Source of the DNA: Anabaena cylindrica PCC 7122
Lineage (GTDB): Bacteria; Cyanobacteriota; Cyanobacteriia; Cyanobacteriales; Nostocaceae
DNA length: 64,000 nucleotides
Direction: 5' to 3'
Assembly: GCF_000317695.1 (NCBI RefSeq)
Contig: NC_019771.1
Location: forward strand, 3,290,001-3,354,000
This document shows, piece after piece, positions 16,616-24,793 of this stretch. The notes under the pieces were generated by a model. That model was not told where the DNA came from. It saw nothing but the letters and a program-made list of their open reading frames with translations, and did not search any database. The position numbers were made by a program, and so were the translations under genes. Every line of letters begins with the position of its first letter. Positions within the stretch are counted from its first letter, which is position 1.

Positions 16616-17485
16616 CTATCGCGGGTAGAGTTTCATTAACTCCCTAACTTGCTCTGCATGGTATGAACTTCTTGTCAATGGAGAAGCAACAATCTGAAGG
16701 AAACCTAGTTCTTCTCCATAAACTTTCCACGCTGCAAATTGTTCTGGAGTAATAAAATCAGCTACCTGCAAGTGTTTTTGACTGGGTTGGAGGTATTGCC
16801 CAATTGTCAAGATATCACAATCCACCGCTCGTAAATCTTCCATGACTTGGCGAACTTCAGCATCAGTTTCACCTAAGCCCACCATAACGCCGGATTTGGT
16901 GTATGTGCTGGGAGAAATTTGGCGCGATCGTTGTAATAATTCCATCGTCCGCTCATAATTACCTTGGGGACGTACTCGACGATATAAGCGTGATATCGTT
17001 TCTGTATTATGGTTCAGAACCTCTGGAGCAGCTTGAAGAATGATTTCCAGGGCATTCCAATTACCGCATAAATCAGGAATTAATACCTCAATTGTCGTGT
17101 TAGGTGATATGGTACGAACTGCGTTAATACACTGTATAAACTGAGATGCACCACCATCTGGTAAATCATCTCGATTCACAGAAGTAATCACAACATGATT
17201 AAGTTGCATCCGTCGGACAGCTTCTGCTAGTCGTGCAGGTTCGCTCGGATCTAGAGGTTGAGGTTTTTTTTCAAAATCAATATCGCAATAAGGACAAGCC
17301 CTGGTGCAAGCCGGCCCCATAATCAAGAATGTGGCAGTGCCAGCATTGAAACACTCGCCAATATTGGGACAGGACGCTTCTTCGCAAACCGTATTGAGCG
17401 ATAAATCCCGCAAAATTTCTTTAACGTTACCAACGCGCTCCCACTGAGGCGCTTTTACCCGCAACCAGTCTGGTTTTACAGTCAC
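16616..17485 (-). CDS. lipA: Lipoyl synthase
   Basis: LipA is a radical-SAM enzyme that inserts two sulfurs into protein-bound octanoyl chains to form lipoyl cofactor. The 289-residue protein has the auxiliary cluster cysteines C34, C39 and C45, the radical-SAM cysteines C60, C64 and C67 (CTRACPYC), and the C-terminal RSSYHAEQ that supplies the serine ligand. Translation begins with GTG at 17485. It is transcribed towards gpsA, about 55 bases away, and diverges from the large hybrid kinase. Confidence 0.95.
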   Translation of the reverse strand: MTVKPDWLRVKAPQWERVGNVKEILRDLSLNTVCEEASCPNIGECFNAGTATFLIMGPACTRACPYCDIDFEKKPQPLDPSEPARLAEAVRRMQLNHVVITSVNRDDLPDGGASQFIQCINAVRTISPNTTIEVLIPDLCGNWNALEIILQAAPEVLNHNTETISRLYRRVRPQGNYERTMELLQRSRQISPSTYTKSGVMVGLGETDAEVRQVMEDLRAVDCDILTIGQYLQPSQKHLQVADFITPEQFAAWKVYGEELGFLQIVASPLTRSSYHAEQVRELMKLYPR

Positions 17486-17699
17486 AATCCACTTTTACCA
17501 CTGAAGTTATACAAATATAATGGTAGCAAGCAAAGACCAGGGTGTGAAAAAGAGACTTTTGTGCAGGGGGAAATGACTTCTTCCTTCTGCCGTGAAGCGG
17601 AGCGAAACATGGGTATTCGACCCCACTGCGCCCTGATGAGTTAATCTATGTTTAAAGTCTAAAAATAATGTTAAAGTTCAGCATATTTACTTGGGAAAG

Positions 17700-20600
17700 A
17701 TGAATTATCTCTCTGTCAACTGGATTGCCAAGAGATTCGGCAAGGTGTCGCTACAAACCTTGTTGATTGTGCCATTTGTACTGCAAACGGTGGGAGTTGT
17801 TGCCTTAGTAGGTTATTTGTCCTACCGCAGCGGAAAGGTGGCAGTAGAAAACTTGGCAGATAAGTTGATGGATCAAACAGCGAAACGGATTAGTGATCGC
17901 CTCAACACCTCCCTGCAAACTCAACAACAAGCAGTTGCAGTCAATCACCGCAATACCCGGCAAGGTTTGCTCAACATCAATAACATTGAGCAAGTACAAA
18001 ATCATTTGTGGCAGCAAATTAATTCATTTCCTTCATTGATATATACCTATTTTGTCACCGAAGCGGGAGATGAAATAGGCTACGGACGTTTGGTTAGTCA
18101 GGAAGCGATCGCACAAGGCAAAAAGCTAACCGGGGAAAAGTTAAAGATTGGTACGCTTTACTCAAGCCAAATCAGGACAGCACAGCCAAAAAACCGAAAC
18201 TATTATTTGGTAAATGAACAGGGTAAATCCAGAAAAATGCTGCATACCCTAACAATGGATAACAGCAAAATGTCCTGGTATCTTCATGCCAAAGCAGCCA
18301 AGAAACAAACTTGGGCTCCAATTTTTGTTTACCGAGCTTTTTCCACATTGGGTCTCTATGCTGTGGCTCCTGTCTATGATGCTAATGGAAAATTTCAAGG
18401 TATTTTTGGTTCTGGTACTGTGTTGTCAGATATCAGTACATTTTTGAGCCAACTGAAATTCTCACCTTCAGGACAAACGTTTATCCTAGAGCGTTCTGGT
18501 GATTTGGTTGCCACATCAACCTTAGAAATACCCTTTATCAAGCACGACAAGAAACCACCGATACGGTTGCCAGCGATTCATAGTCAAGATGCCCGAACAA
18601 AGGCAGTTGCGACCCAAATGCAGCAGCAATATGGTGATTTCCAGCAAATTCGAGCTAGTCATACTTTTAAAGTAGCGTTGAGAGAAGAAATACTGTTTGC
18701 TCACGTTGATCCTTACGGAGATGAATACGGTCTCGATTGGTTGGTGGTGACAGTTATTCCTGCGTCTGACTTTATGGGAGAAATTCAGGCAAATACCAAT
18801 TCCACGATTTTGTTATGTGGGCTGACATTATTTATCGTCACCAGCATGGGAATACTTACAGCAGGTTGGATTACTCGACCAATTATTCAGCTAAGTCGAG
18901 CTAGTCAGGCATTAGCAGCGGGAGAATGGCAGCAGCCTTTACCAGAAAATGCAGCGATCGCAGAGTTGCAAATTTTAGCAGCATCCTTTAATCGCATGGG
19001 TGAGCAACTCCAAAAAGCTATTCAAAAATCAGAAGAAAAATTTGCCAAAGTACTTTGTGCTAGCCCCGATCCCATTACTCTTATCAATCTTACAGATGGA
19101 AGTTATCTGGCTGTAAATGACGAATTTCTTACCCTCACAGGCTATACCAATGAGGAAGTAATCGGTCATACAATGGATGAATTAAATTTGTTAGTTCATG
19201 CCCAACAAGCACAAGAAATTTACCATCAGTTACAAACTCAGCAGACAATTCACAATTATGAAATGGAGTGGCGCAGCAAATCAGGAGAAATCAAAACTGG
19301 ATTGCTCTCTTCAGAATTGATCGAGCTAGAGGATGATATATTTGTGCTTTCAGTTTTTAAAGACATTAGCAATGTTTACAATGAGCTTCGTTTACGCCAA
19401 AAAGCTGAAGCAGAGTTACGCGAAAGCAATCACTTTATCCAACAAGTTGCAGATTATTCACCGCAAATTTTATATATTTTAAACCCAAATACTTGGGCTA
19501 ATCTATATGTTAATCGTCAGTCCATAGAGATTTTAGGATATACACCTGAAGAGTTTTTGCAAGGGGGTTCTCAGTTTTTCTTAGACATCTTGCATCCTGA
19601 AGATTTACCTTTGCTGTCCCGAAATATAGCTCACTGGAAAATTGCCCGCGATGGTGAAATTTTAACTACTGAATATCGGATGCGGCATAAGAATGGTTCT
19701 TGGTGTTGGTTGCGATCGCGTGATGTAGTTTTTGCTAGAGATGAAAATCATCAAGTCATCAAAATCCTCGGTACTGCCCAAGATATCAGTGAAAGCAAAC
19801 AAGTTGAAGCTGCTCTAGAAAAAGAATTAATTCGCACTAGAATACTTTTCAATACTTCCTTTGATGGCATTGTTATTTTAGACAGTAAAGGTAAAGTATT
19901 AGACTCTAATTTGAGCTTTGCAAAGATGCTCGGTTATACCTTAGAAGAAGTCAAAACTTTGTATGTTTCTGATTGGGATGCTAAATGGACAAAAGCAGAA
20001 ATTCAAAAGTTAATTGAGGAAGTTAATCTCAAAAAAAGAGTCTTATTTGAAACTCGCTATCGTCGTCAAGACGGTTTGATCTACGATGTAGAAATTAGTG
20101 CCAACAGCGTAAATTGGGATAACGAAATAATACAGTTCTGTATTTGTCGTGATATCACCCAACGTAAACAGATAGAAGCCGCTCTACAACAAGCCCACAA
20201 TCAGATTACCTTTCATATTGAAAATACTCCATTAGCCACTATTATCTGGAATGATCAATTTCAAGTTCAAGAGTGGTCAAAACAAGCTGAAAAAATATTT
20301 GGCTGGAGCGTAGCAGAAGTATTGAATAAAAATATGTTCGATTGGCAATTTATTTTTGAGGAAGATTTAGAGCAAGTAAAATCTGAAGCAGAAAGATTAA
20401 TAAGTAAAGAAAGTAGTATTTGTAATAATCGCAATTATCGAAAAAACGGTTCTGTAATTCACTGTCAATGGTTCAACTCAACTCTTCTAGACGAATTTGG
20501 TAATCTGATTTCTATTCTATCTTTCGTCCAAGATGTGAGTGATCGCGTTCAAGCTGAATTAGAACTCCAACAAGCAAAAGAAGCCGCAGAAGCTGCAAAC

Positions 20601-22037
20601 CAAGCTAAAAGCGCTTTTCTGGCAAATATGAGCCACGAACTTCGGACTCCCCTCAACGCTATTCTGGGGTTCGCTCAACTCATGAATTGGGACTCTAAAC
20701 TACTCCCAGAACATCAAGAACAGATCAAACTCATTTATAGCAGTGGAGAGCATTTACTTAAGCTGATCAATGAAATTCTTGAACTATCCAAAATTGAAGC
20801 TGGAATCATGACTTTGGATAAGCAAGAGATTGATTTATTTGAACTACTTAACTCATTAAACAGTATGTTTAGTCAGCAAATAAGAAAAAAGAGATTGCAG
20901 TTACACCAGGAAATTTTGCCCCAAGTTCCTCAATACATCATTGTTGATGCTCAAAAGTTGCAACAGATATTGATTAATTTAGTTGGTAACGCCATTAAAT
21001 TTACTCAAAAAGGCAGCATTTATCTATCTGTTTCCTTAGTAAATCAGCCCACAAAATCCAGTTCTGAATTTAATAACCTCTCTTATATACAATTCCAGGT
21101 TATTGACACCGGAATCGGCATCGCTCCTCAAGATTTAGATATAATTTTTGATGCCTTTACCCAAGCGCCAGCCGGTCAGCACAGCCTCCATGAAGGGACA
21201 GGACTTGGACTCGCCATTAGTCGTCGGTTAGTGCAGTTAATGGGTGGAGAAATTATACTCAACAGTACTTTCGGAAAAGGTAGTACATTTCAGTTTACAA
21301 TTCCAGTTGTGGTGGTCACAGGAACCCATATAAAACCTAAAAAACCGACTCAAAGAGTTACCGGACTAGCCACCAACCAACCTAATTATCGGATTTTAGT
21401 CGTGGATGACCAGGCTTTAAATCGGCTATTTCTGGTAAAACTGCTCGGTAAATTGAAATTGGAGGTACGAGAAGCCGTAAATGGAGAAGAAGCTATTTCC
21501 CTATGGCAAAAATGGCAACCCCACCTTATCTACATGGATATTCGGATGCCAGGATTAGATGGGTATGAAGTGACAAAACAAATTCGCTCTATTGAGCAAC
21601 CAGATCAATCTACTATCATTATTGCCCTTACGGCTCAAGCTTCTAACGATGATAGCGAAGAGCGAAGCCATCGCCGCCTTGCTATAGAAGCAGGCTGTAA
21701 TGACTATATCAGTAAACCCTTTCGAGCCGAAACCTTGTTTAGCAAAATGGCTGAACATTTGGATATATGCTACACCTACGACAACCCAGCGCCACCCTCA
21801 TTAGCCCTCAAGCAAGCATTGACTGCTGAGGATTTGGCGGTTATGCCTCAAGCTTGGGTAGTTGAACTCCGTCAAGCTTCGGTATCTTGTGAACAAACAG
21901 CAGTCGAGCAGTTGATTACGCAAATTCCCCCCGAACACTCATCTCTGGCTCTCAGTTTAGACCAACTCACCCAAAACTTTGCCTTTGAGCAGATTATGAA
22001 ACTAGCACAAACCTATCTTTATGGACAGAAACCATAA
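17700..22037 (+). CDS. Hybrid sensor kinase: extracellular sensor, HAMP, four PAS, HisKA, HATPase, receiver
   Basis: The protein has about 1445 residues from the ATG at 17700; a TTG three codons earlier is also in frame. A membrane segment (about 20-44) and another near 365-390 bracket a Cache-like periplasmic sensor of about 320 residues. HAMP follows (TRPIIQLSRASQALAAGEW), then four PAS/PAC units between about 450 and 960. HisKA carries H979 (SHELRTPLN), then HATPase, and a C-terminal receiver with D1280 (YMDIRMPG). The tail after the receiver is short and lacks an obvious HPt domain. An apparent insert of about six residues encoded near 21651-21687 sits in the receiver. No partner regulator is adjacent, and the ligand is unknown. 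Confidence 0.88.
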   Translation: MNYLSVNWIAKRFGKVSLQTLLIVPFVLQTVGVVALVGYLSYRSGKVAVENLADKLMDQTAKRISDRLNTSLQTQQQAVAVNHRNTRQGLLNINNIEQVQNHLWQQINSFPSLIYTYFVTEAGDEIGYGRLVSQEAIAQGKKLTGEKLKIGTLYSSQIRTAQPKNRNYYLVNEQGKSRKMLHTLTMDNSKMSWYLHAKAAKKQTWAPIFVYRAFSTLGLYAVAPVYDANGKFQGIFGSGTVLSDISTFLSQLKFSPSGQTFILERSGDLVATSTLEIPFIKHDKKPPIRLPAIHSQDARTKAVATQMQQQYGDFQQIRASHTFKVALREEILFAHVDPYGDEYGLDWLVVTVIPASDFMGEIQANTNSTILLCGLTLFIVTSMGILTAGWITRPIIQLSRASQALAAGEWQQPLPENAAIAELQILAASFNRMGEQLQKAIQKSEEKFAKVLCASPDPITLINLTDGSYLAVNDEFLTLTGYTNEEVIGHTMDELNLLVHAQQAQEIYHQLQTQQTIHNYEMEWRSKSGEIKTGLLSSELIELEDDIFVLSVFKDISNVYNELRLRQKAEAELRESNHFIQQVADYSPQILYILNPNTWANLYVNRQSIEILGYTPEEFLQGGSQFFLDILHPEDLPLLSRNIAHWKIARDGEILTTEYRMRHKNGSWCWLRSRDVVFARDENHQVIKILGTAQDISESKQVEAALEKELIRTRILFNTSFDGIVILDSKGKVLDSNLSFAKMLGYTLEEVKTLYVSDWDAKWTKAEIQKLIEEVNLKKRVLFETRYRRQDGLIYDVEISANSVNWDNEIIQFCICRDITQRKQIEAALQQAHNQITFHIENTPLATIIWNDQFQVQEWSKQAEKIFGWSVAEVLNKNMFDWQFIFEEDLEQVKSEAERLISKESSICNNRNYRKNGSVIHCQWFNSTLLDEFGNLISILSFVQDVSDRVQAELELQQAKEAAEAANQAKSAFLANMSHELRTPLNAILGFAQLMNWDSKLLPEHQEQIKLIYSSGEHLLKLINEILELSKIEAGIMTLDKQEIDLFELLNSLNSMFSQQIRKKRLQLHQEILPQVPQYIIVDAQKLQQILINLVGNAIKFTQKGSIYLSVSLVNQPTKSSSEFNNLSYIQFQVIDTGIGIAPQDLDIIFDAFTQAPAGQHSLHEGTGLGLAISRRLVQLMGGEIILNSTFGKGSTFQFTIPVVVVTGTHIKPKKPTQRVTGLATNQPNYRILVVDDQALNRLFLVKLLGKLKLEVREAVNGEEAISLWQKWQPHLIYMDIRMPGLDGYEVTKQIRSIEQPDQSTIIIALTAQASNDDSEERSHRRLAIEAGCNDYISKPFRAETLFSKMAEHLDICYTYDNPAPPSLALKQALTAEDLAVMPQAWVVELRQASVSCEQTAVEQLITQIPPEHSSLALSLDQLTQNFAFEQIMKLAQTYLYGQKP

Positions 22038-22130
22038 GCAGAGATAGATTTCGTTTTGTGGGAAGCAAGTTATTTTTATTATTTTAGGGATTTTTGTGAT
22101 ATCATGGCCTAATAATTGGAATTTTTATGA

Positions 22131-22204
22131 CGGGATGTGGCGCAGCTTGGTAGCGCACTTCGTTCGGGACGAAGGGGCCGCTGGTTCGAATCCAGTCATC
22201 CCGA
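22131..22204 (+). tRNA. tRNA-Pro (anticodon CGG)
   Basis: The 74-base gene folds as a cloverleaf. Acceptor arms are CGGGATG (22131-22137) and CATCCCG (22197-22203) with discriminator A. The D-arm contains GCGCAGCTTGGTAGCGC, the anticodon stem is CTTCG/CGAAG around the loop TTCGGGA, and the T-arm has CTGGTTCGAATCCAG. Anticodon CGG reads the proline codon CCG. The 3' CCA is not encoded. Confidence 0.95.
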
Positions 22205-22292
22205 TTTTACTGTTGTTGTACGTTATTTCCTCCCTGTTTTTGGGGTCTGAGCCACCCAGTCCAAACCCACTTGCACGAATTTCAATAACCAC

Positions 22293-22529
22293 CTACTTTA
22301 AATCTATCGGTGGCCTGTCATTACTCCAAGCCCACCAAACATGACCACAATGACAATGGTAGAATTCTTGCCACTTACGACGATGATCTGCGGTGCTGAC
22401 AGGCGATCGCCTATTTAGCCAAACTTCTACCGCTTCTCGACTGCTGGAGTGACATTTGGGACAGAAAAATTCATAAGCGTGAATAGCCTGATCTGTCCAT
22501 TCTGGTGGAGTGGGAGCAAAAGCATCCAT
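22293..22529 (-). CDS. Small zinc-ribbon-like protein
   Basis: The 78-residue protein has two cysteine clusters, FFCPKCHS and YHCHCGHVWWAW, separated by about 35 residues, a likely single zinc site. It starts with the ATG at 22529 and diverges from the DUF3318 gene, 66 bases apart. The pattern suggests a small conserved cyanobacterial protein that binds metal, nucleic acid or protein; I do not recognise a named family. Cysteine spacing and the Trp-rich end argue that it is a real gene rather than a chance frame. Confidence 0.7.
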   Translation of the reverse strand: MDAFAPTPPEWTDQAIHAYEFFCPKCHSSSREAVEVWLNRRSPVSTADHRRKWQEFYHCHCGHVWWAWSNDRPPIDLK

Positions 22530-22595
22530 ATAATTAAAATCTTTGCAGTGAAGTCTTGGTAGTAATTTAATATACGAATATTATTATGCCTAATA

Positions 22596-23207
22596 ATGGA
22601 CACGATGGAGCCAAATATTGAAATTCGCCGTTTATTAGATGTGATGCCGGCTTCTGGACGCATGATGACCAAAATCGTCAGTAAACCAGAGCAAAAAAAG
22701 GTCATATATGCGGCTTTTCCCTTACCCTGGAATCGAGAACGTCCTATATATATTAATTTTGATTTGTGGCGACGTTTAACTAAGCCGCAACGAGATTTGC
22801 TACTCCTACATCAGGTTAGCTGGTTGACTGGGGTGAAGTGGATAAAACCAGATATTTATCAGGGTGTGGTTTTAGCGGGGTTATTAGGTGGAGTAGTAGA
22901 AGTTGCTCAATCTGATGTGGTTGGTGTGGTTATCGCTGGGGGATTAAGTGCTTTTGCTGGTGTGCGGATATGGCGCATGAATCAATCACAAGAGTCAGAA
23001 ATAACCGCCGATATAACCGCCCTTCGCATTGCCCAAAGACGCAATTATTCAGAAACAGAAGCCGCACAGCATTTGTTAACCGCCATCGAGACGGTAGCCA
23101 AGATAGAAGGGCGTTCTGGTTTAGATTTTAACGAATTAATTCGTTGTCAAAACTTGAGAGCTATTTCAGGTTTATCCCCCGCAGGTATTCCAGAAAATTA
23201 TCAATAG
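22596..23207 (+). CDS. DUF3318 family protein
   Basis: The 203-residue protein shows the N-terminal block IEIRRLLDVMPASGRM and a central hydrophobic stretch (about 95-125, GVVLAGLLGGVVEVA...GVVIAGGLSAFAGVRIW) that may insert in membrane. A charged helical C-terminus with ADITALRIAQRRNYSETEAA follows. I recognise it as the cyanobacterial DUF3318 family, of unknown function. Another in-frame ATG lies four codons in. It ends 23 bases before the CcmK-like gene and is probably co-transcribed with it. Confidence 0.75.
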   Translation: MDTMEPNIEIRRLLDVMPASGRMMTKIVSKPEQKKVIYAAFPLPWNRERPIYINFDLWRRLTKPQRDLLLLHQVSWLTGVKWIKPDIYQGVVLAGLLGGVVEVAQSDVVGVVIAGGLSAFAGVRIWRMNQSQESEITADITALRIAQRRNYSETEAAQHLLTAIETVAKIEGRSGLDFNELIRCQNLRAISGLSPAGIPENYQ

Positions 23208-23230
23208 ATTTGAATTGGAGCAAAACGAAA

Positions 23231-23569
23231 TTGACATTAGCATTGGGCATGATAGAAGTATACGGTGTTCCCACAGCAGTGGAAGCAGCAGACGCAATGT
23301 GTAAAGCTGCCCGTATCACTTTTGTTGGTTATGAAAATACAGATTTAGGAAGAATTACGATTTTAATTCGCGGTGATATCGGTGAAGTAAATATGGCAGT
23401 AAATCAGGGACTAGAATCTGTTTTAAAAGTTAATGGTGGTGAAATACTTTCTCATCACATTATTCCTCGTCCTCATGAAAATTTAGAATATGTTTTGCCA
23501 ATTCATCAAAGTGCAAATATTGCCCAATTTAATGCCGATATTCGTTTTCCCTCATCCCTGAGTAATTAA
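23231..23569 (+). CDS. Bacterial-microcompartment shell protein, CcmK-like (TTG start)
   Basis: The 112-residue single BMC-domain protein reads MTLALGMIEVYGVPTAVEAA from a TTG at 23231, ten bases after GGAG. That start aligns with the N-terminus of CcmK shell hexamers, whereas longer upstream openings overlap the previous gene. The pore loop reads E35-N-T-D-L-G-R where carboxysome CcmK1/2 have EKIGSGR, so the central pore chemistry should differ. The C-terminus contains the usual ILSHHIIPRPHENLEYVLPI. This matches the satellite CcmK paralogues found away from the main ccm operon. It lies 23 bases after DUF3318 and 5 bases before an aminotransferase. Confidence 0.88.
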   Translation: MTLALGMIEVYGVPTAVEAADAMCKAARITFVGYENTDLGRITILIRGDIGEVNMAVNQGLESVLKVNGGEILSHHIIPRPHENLEYVLPIHQSANIAQFNADIRFPSSLSN

Positions 23570-23574
23570 AATTT

Positions 23575-24741
23575 ATGAATTCCCCATTTTCTCGTATGAA
23601 TGCGATCCAATCGCCAATTATTCCCGTTGTTGGAGAACTTATCAAAAACTCTCCTGGTACAATTTCTCTCGGACAAGGTGTAGTTCACTATAGCCCACCA
23701 CCGGAAGCAATAGAACTATTACCAAAATTCTTAGCTGAACCGAAAAATCACCTTTATAAAGCTGTTGTAGGTATCCCCGAATTATTAACAGTATTAACAG
23801 CCAAATTATCAAAGTTTAACGGCATTGATATTAACGGAGAAAATTGTATTGTTGTCACAGCCGGCAGCAATATGGGTTTTATGAATGCCGTTTTAGCAAT
23901 TACTTCCCCAGGTGACGAAATTATATTAAATACACCATACTATTTCAATCATGAAATGGCGATTAAAATGGCTGGTTGTCATCCGGTATTAGTAGAAACG
24001 GATGAAAATTATCAATTAGTTCCTGAAGGAATAGCCCAAGCAATTACATCTAAAACCCGTGCTGTCGTTACAATTTCGCCAAATAATCCCACGGGGATAG
24101 TTTATCCAAAAAAATTATTATATCAAGTTAATGAAATTTGTCGGGAACGAGGTATTTACCACATTAGTGATGAAGCTTATGAATATTTTACTTATGACGG
24201 AGTAAAGCATCTTTCCCCTGGTGCATTTCCGGGAAGCAGTGAATATACAATTTCGCTGTATAGTCTTTCCAAAGCTTATGGTTTCGCTAGTTGGCGTATT
24301 GGCTATATGGTGATTCCCCAACACCTGCTAAATGCAGTCAAAAAAGTGCAAGATACGATTTTGATTTGTCCCCCTGTGGTTTCCCAATATGCTGCTGTAG
24401 GGGCGTTACAGGCAAAGGATGACTACTTAAGAGATAATATCAGTGCGATCGCACAAGTTAGACAATTAGTTCTAAACACACTCAGGCAACTCCAAGGTTT
24501 ATGTACTGTTACCCCCGCAGACGGTGCTTTCTACTTTTTCTTGAAAGTGCATACCCAAATGGATGCTTTTGAATTAGTTAAAAGATTGATTCAAGAACAT
24601 CAAGTAGCAGTTATCCCTGGTACTACATTTGGCATGAAAGACGGTTGTTATTTACGCGTTGCTTATGGTGCATTGCGACAAGAAACAGCAAAAGTAGGGA
24701 TAGAAAGATTAGTTAAAGGCATAAAATCAATTATATCTTGA
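23575..24741 (+). CDS. Fold-type I PLP aminotransferase (aspartate/aromatic aminotransferase-like)
   Basis: The 388-residue protein has class I/II aminotransferase signatures: AGSNMGFMNAVLA, ISPNNPTGIVYP, SDEAYEYF and the PLP lysine K233 in SLSKAYGFASWRIGY. The C-terminal arginine (YLRVAYG) would bind the substrate carboxylate. It transfers amino groups between an amino acid and a 2-oxo acid; the exact substrate cannot be read. It starts five bases after the CcmK-like gene, so it is probably the last gene of a DUF3318-ccmK-aminotransferase operon, an unexpected pairing. Confidence 0.88.
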   Translation: MNSPFSRMNAIQSPIIPVVGELIKNSPGTISLGQGVVHYSPPPEAIELLPKFLAEPKNHLYKAVVGIPELLTVLTAKLSKFNGIDINGENCIVVTAGSNMGFMNAVLAITSPGDEIILNTPYYFNHEMAIKMAGCHPVLVETDENYQLVPEGIAQAITSKTRAVVTISPNNPTGIVYPKKLLYQVNEICRERGIYHISDEAYEYFTYDGVKHLSPGAFPGSSEYTISLYSLSKAYGFASWRIGYMVIPQHLLNAVKKVQDTILICPPVVSQYAAVGALQAKDDYLRDNISAIAQVRQLVLNTLRQLQGLCTVTPADGAFYFFLKVHTQMDAFELVKRLIQEHQVAVIPGTTFGMKDGCYLRVAYGALRQETAKVGIERLVKGIKSIIS

Positions 24742-24793
24742 ATGAGTAGCTATATTTCAGTAACCAAATTTGAATAAGTCTGTCCTATAATGT

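Noticed and set aside
22096..22344. Open frame of 82 codons on the + strand
   Set aside because: It runs straight through tRNA-Pro at 22131-22204 and has no protein-like order.
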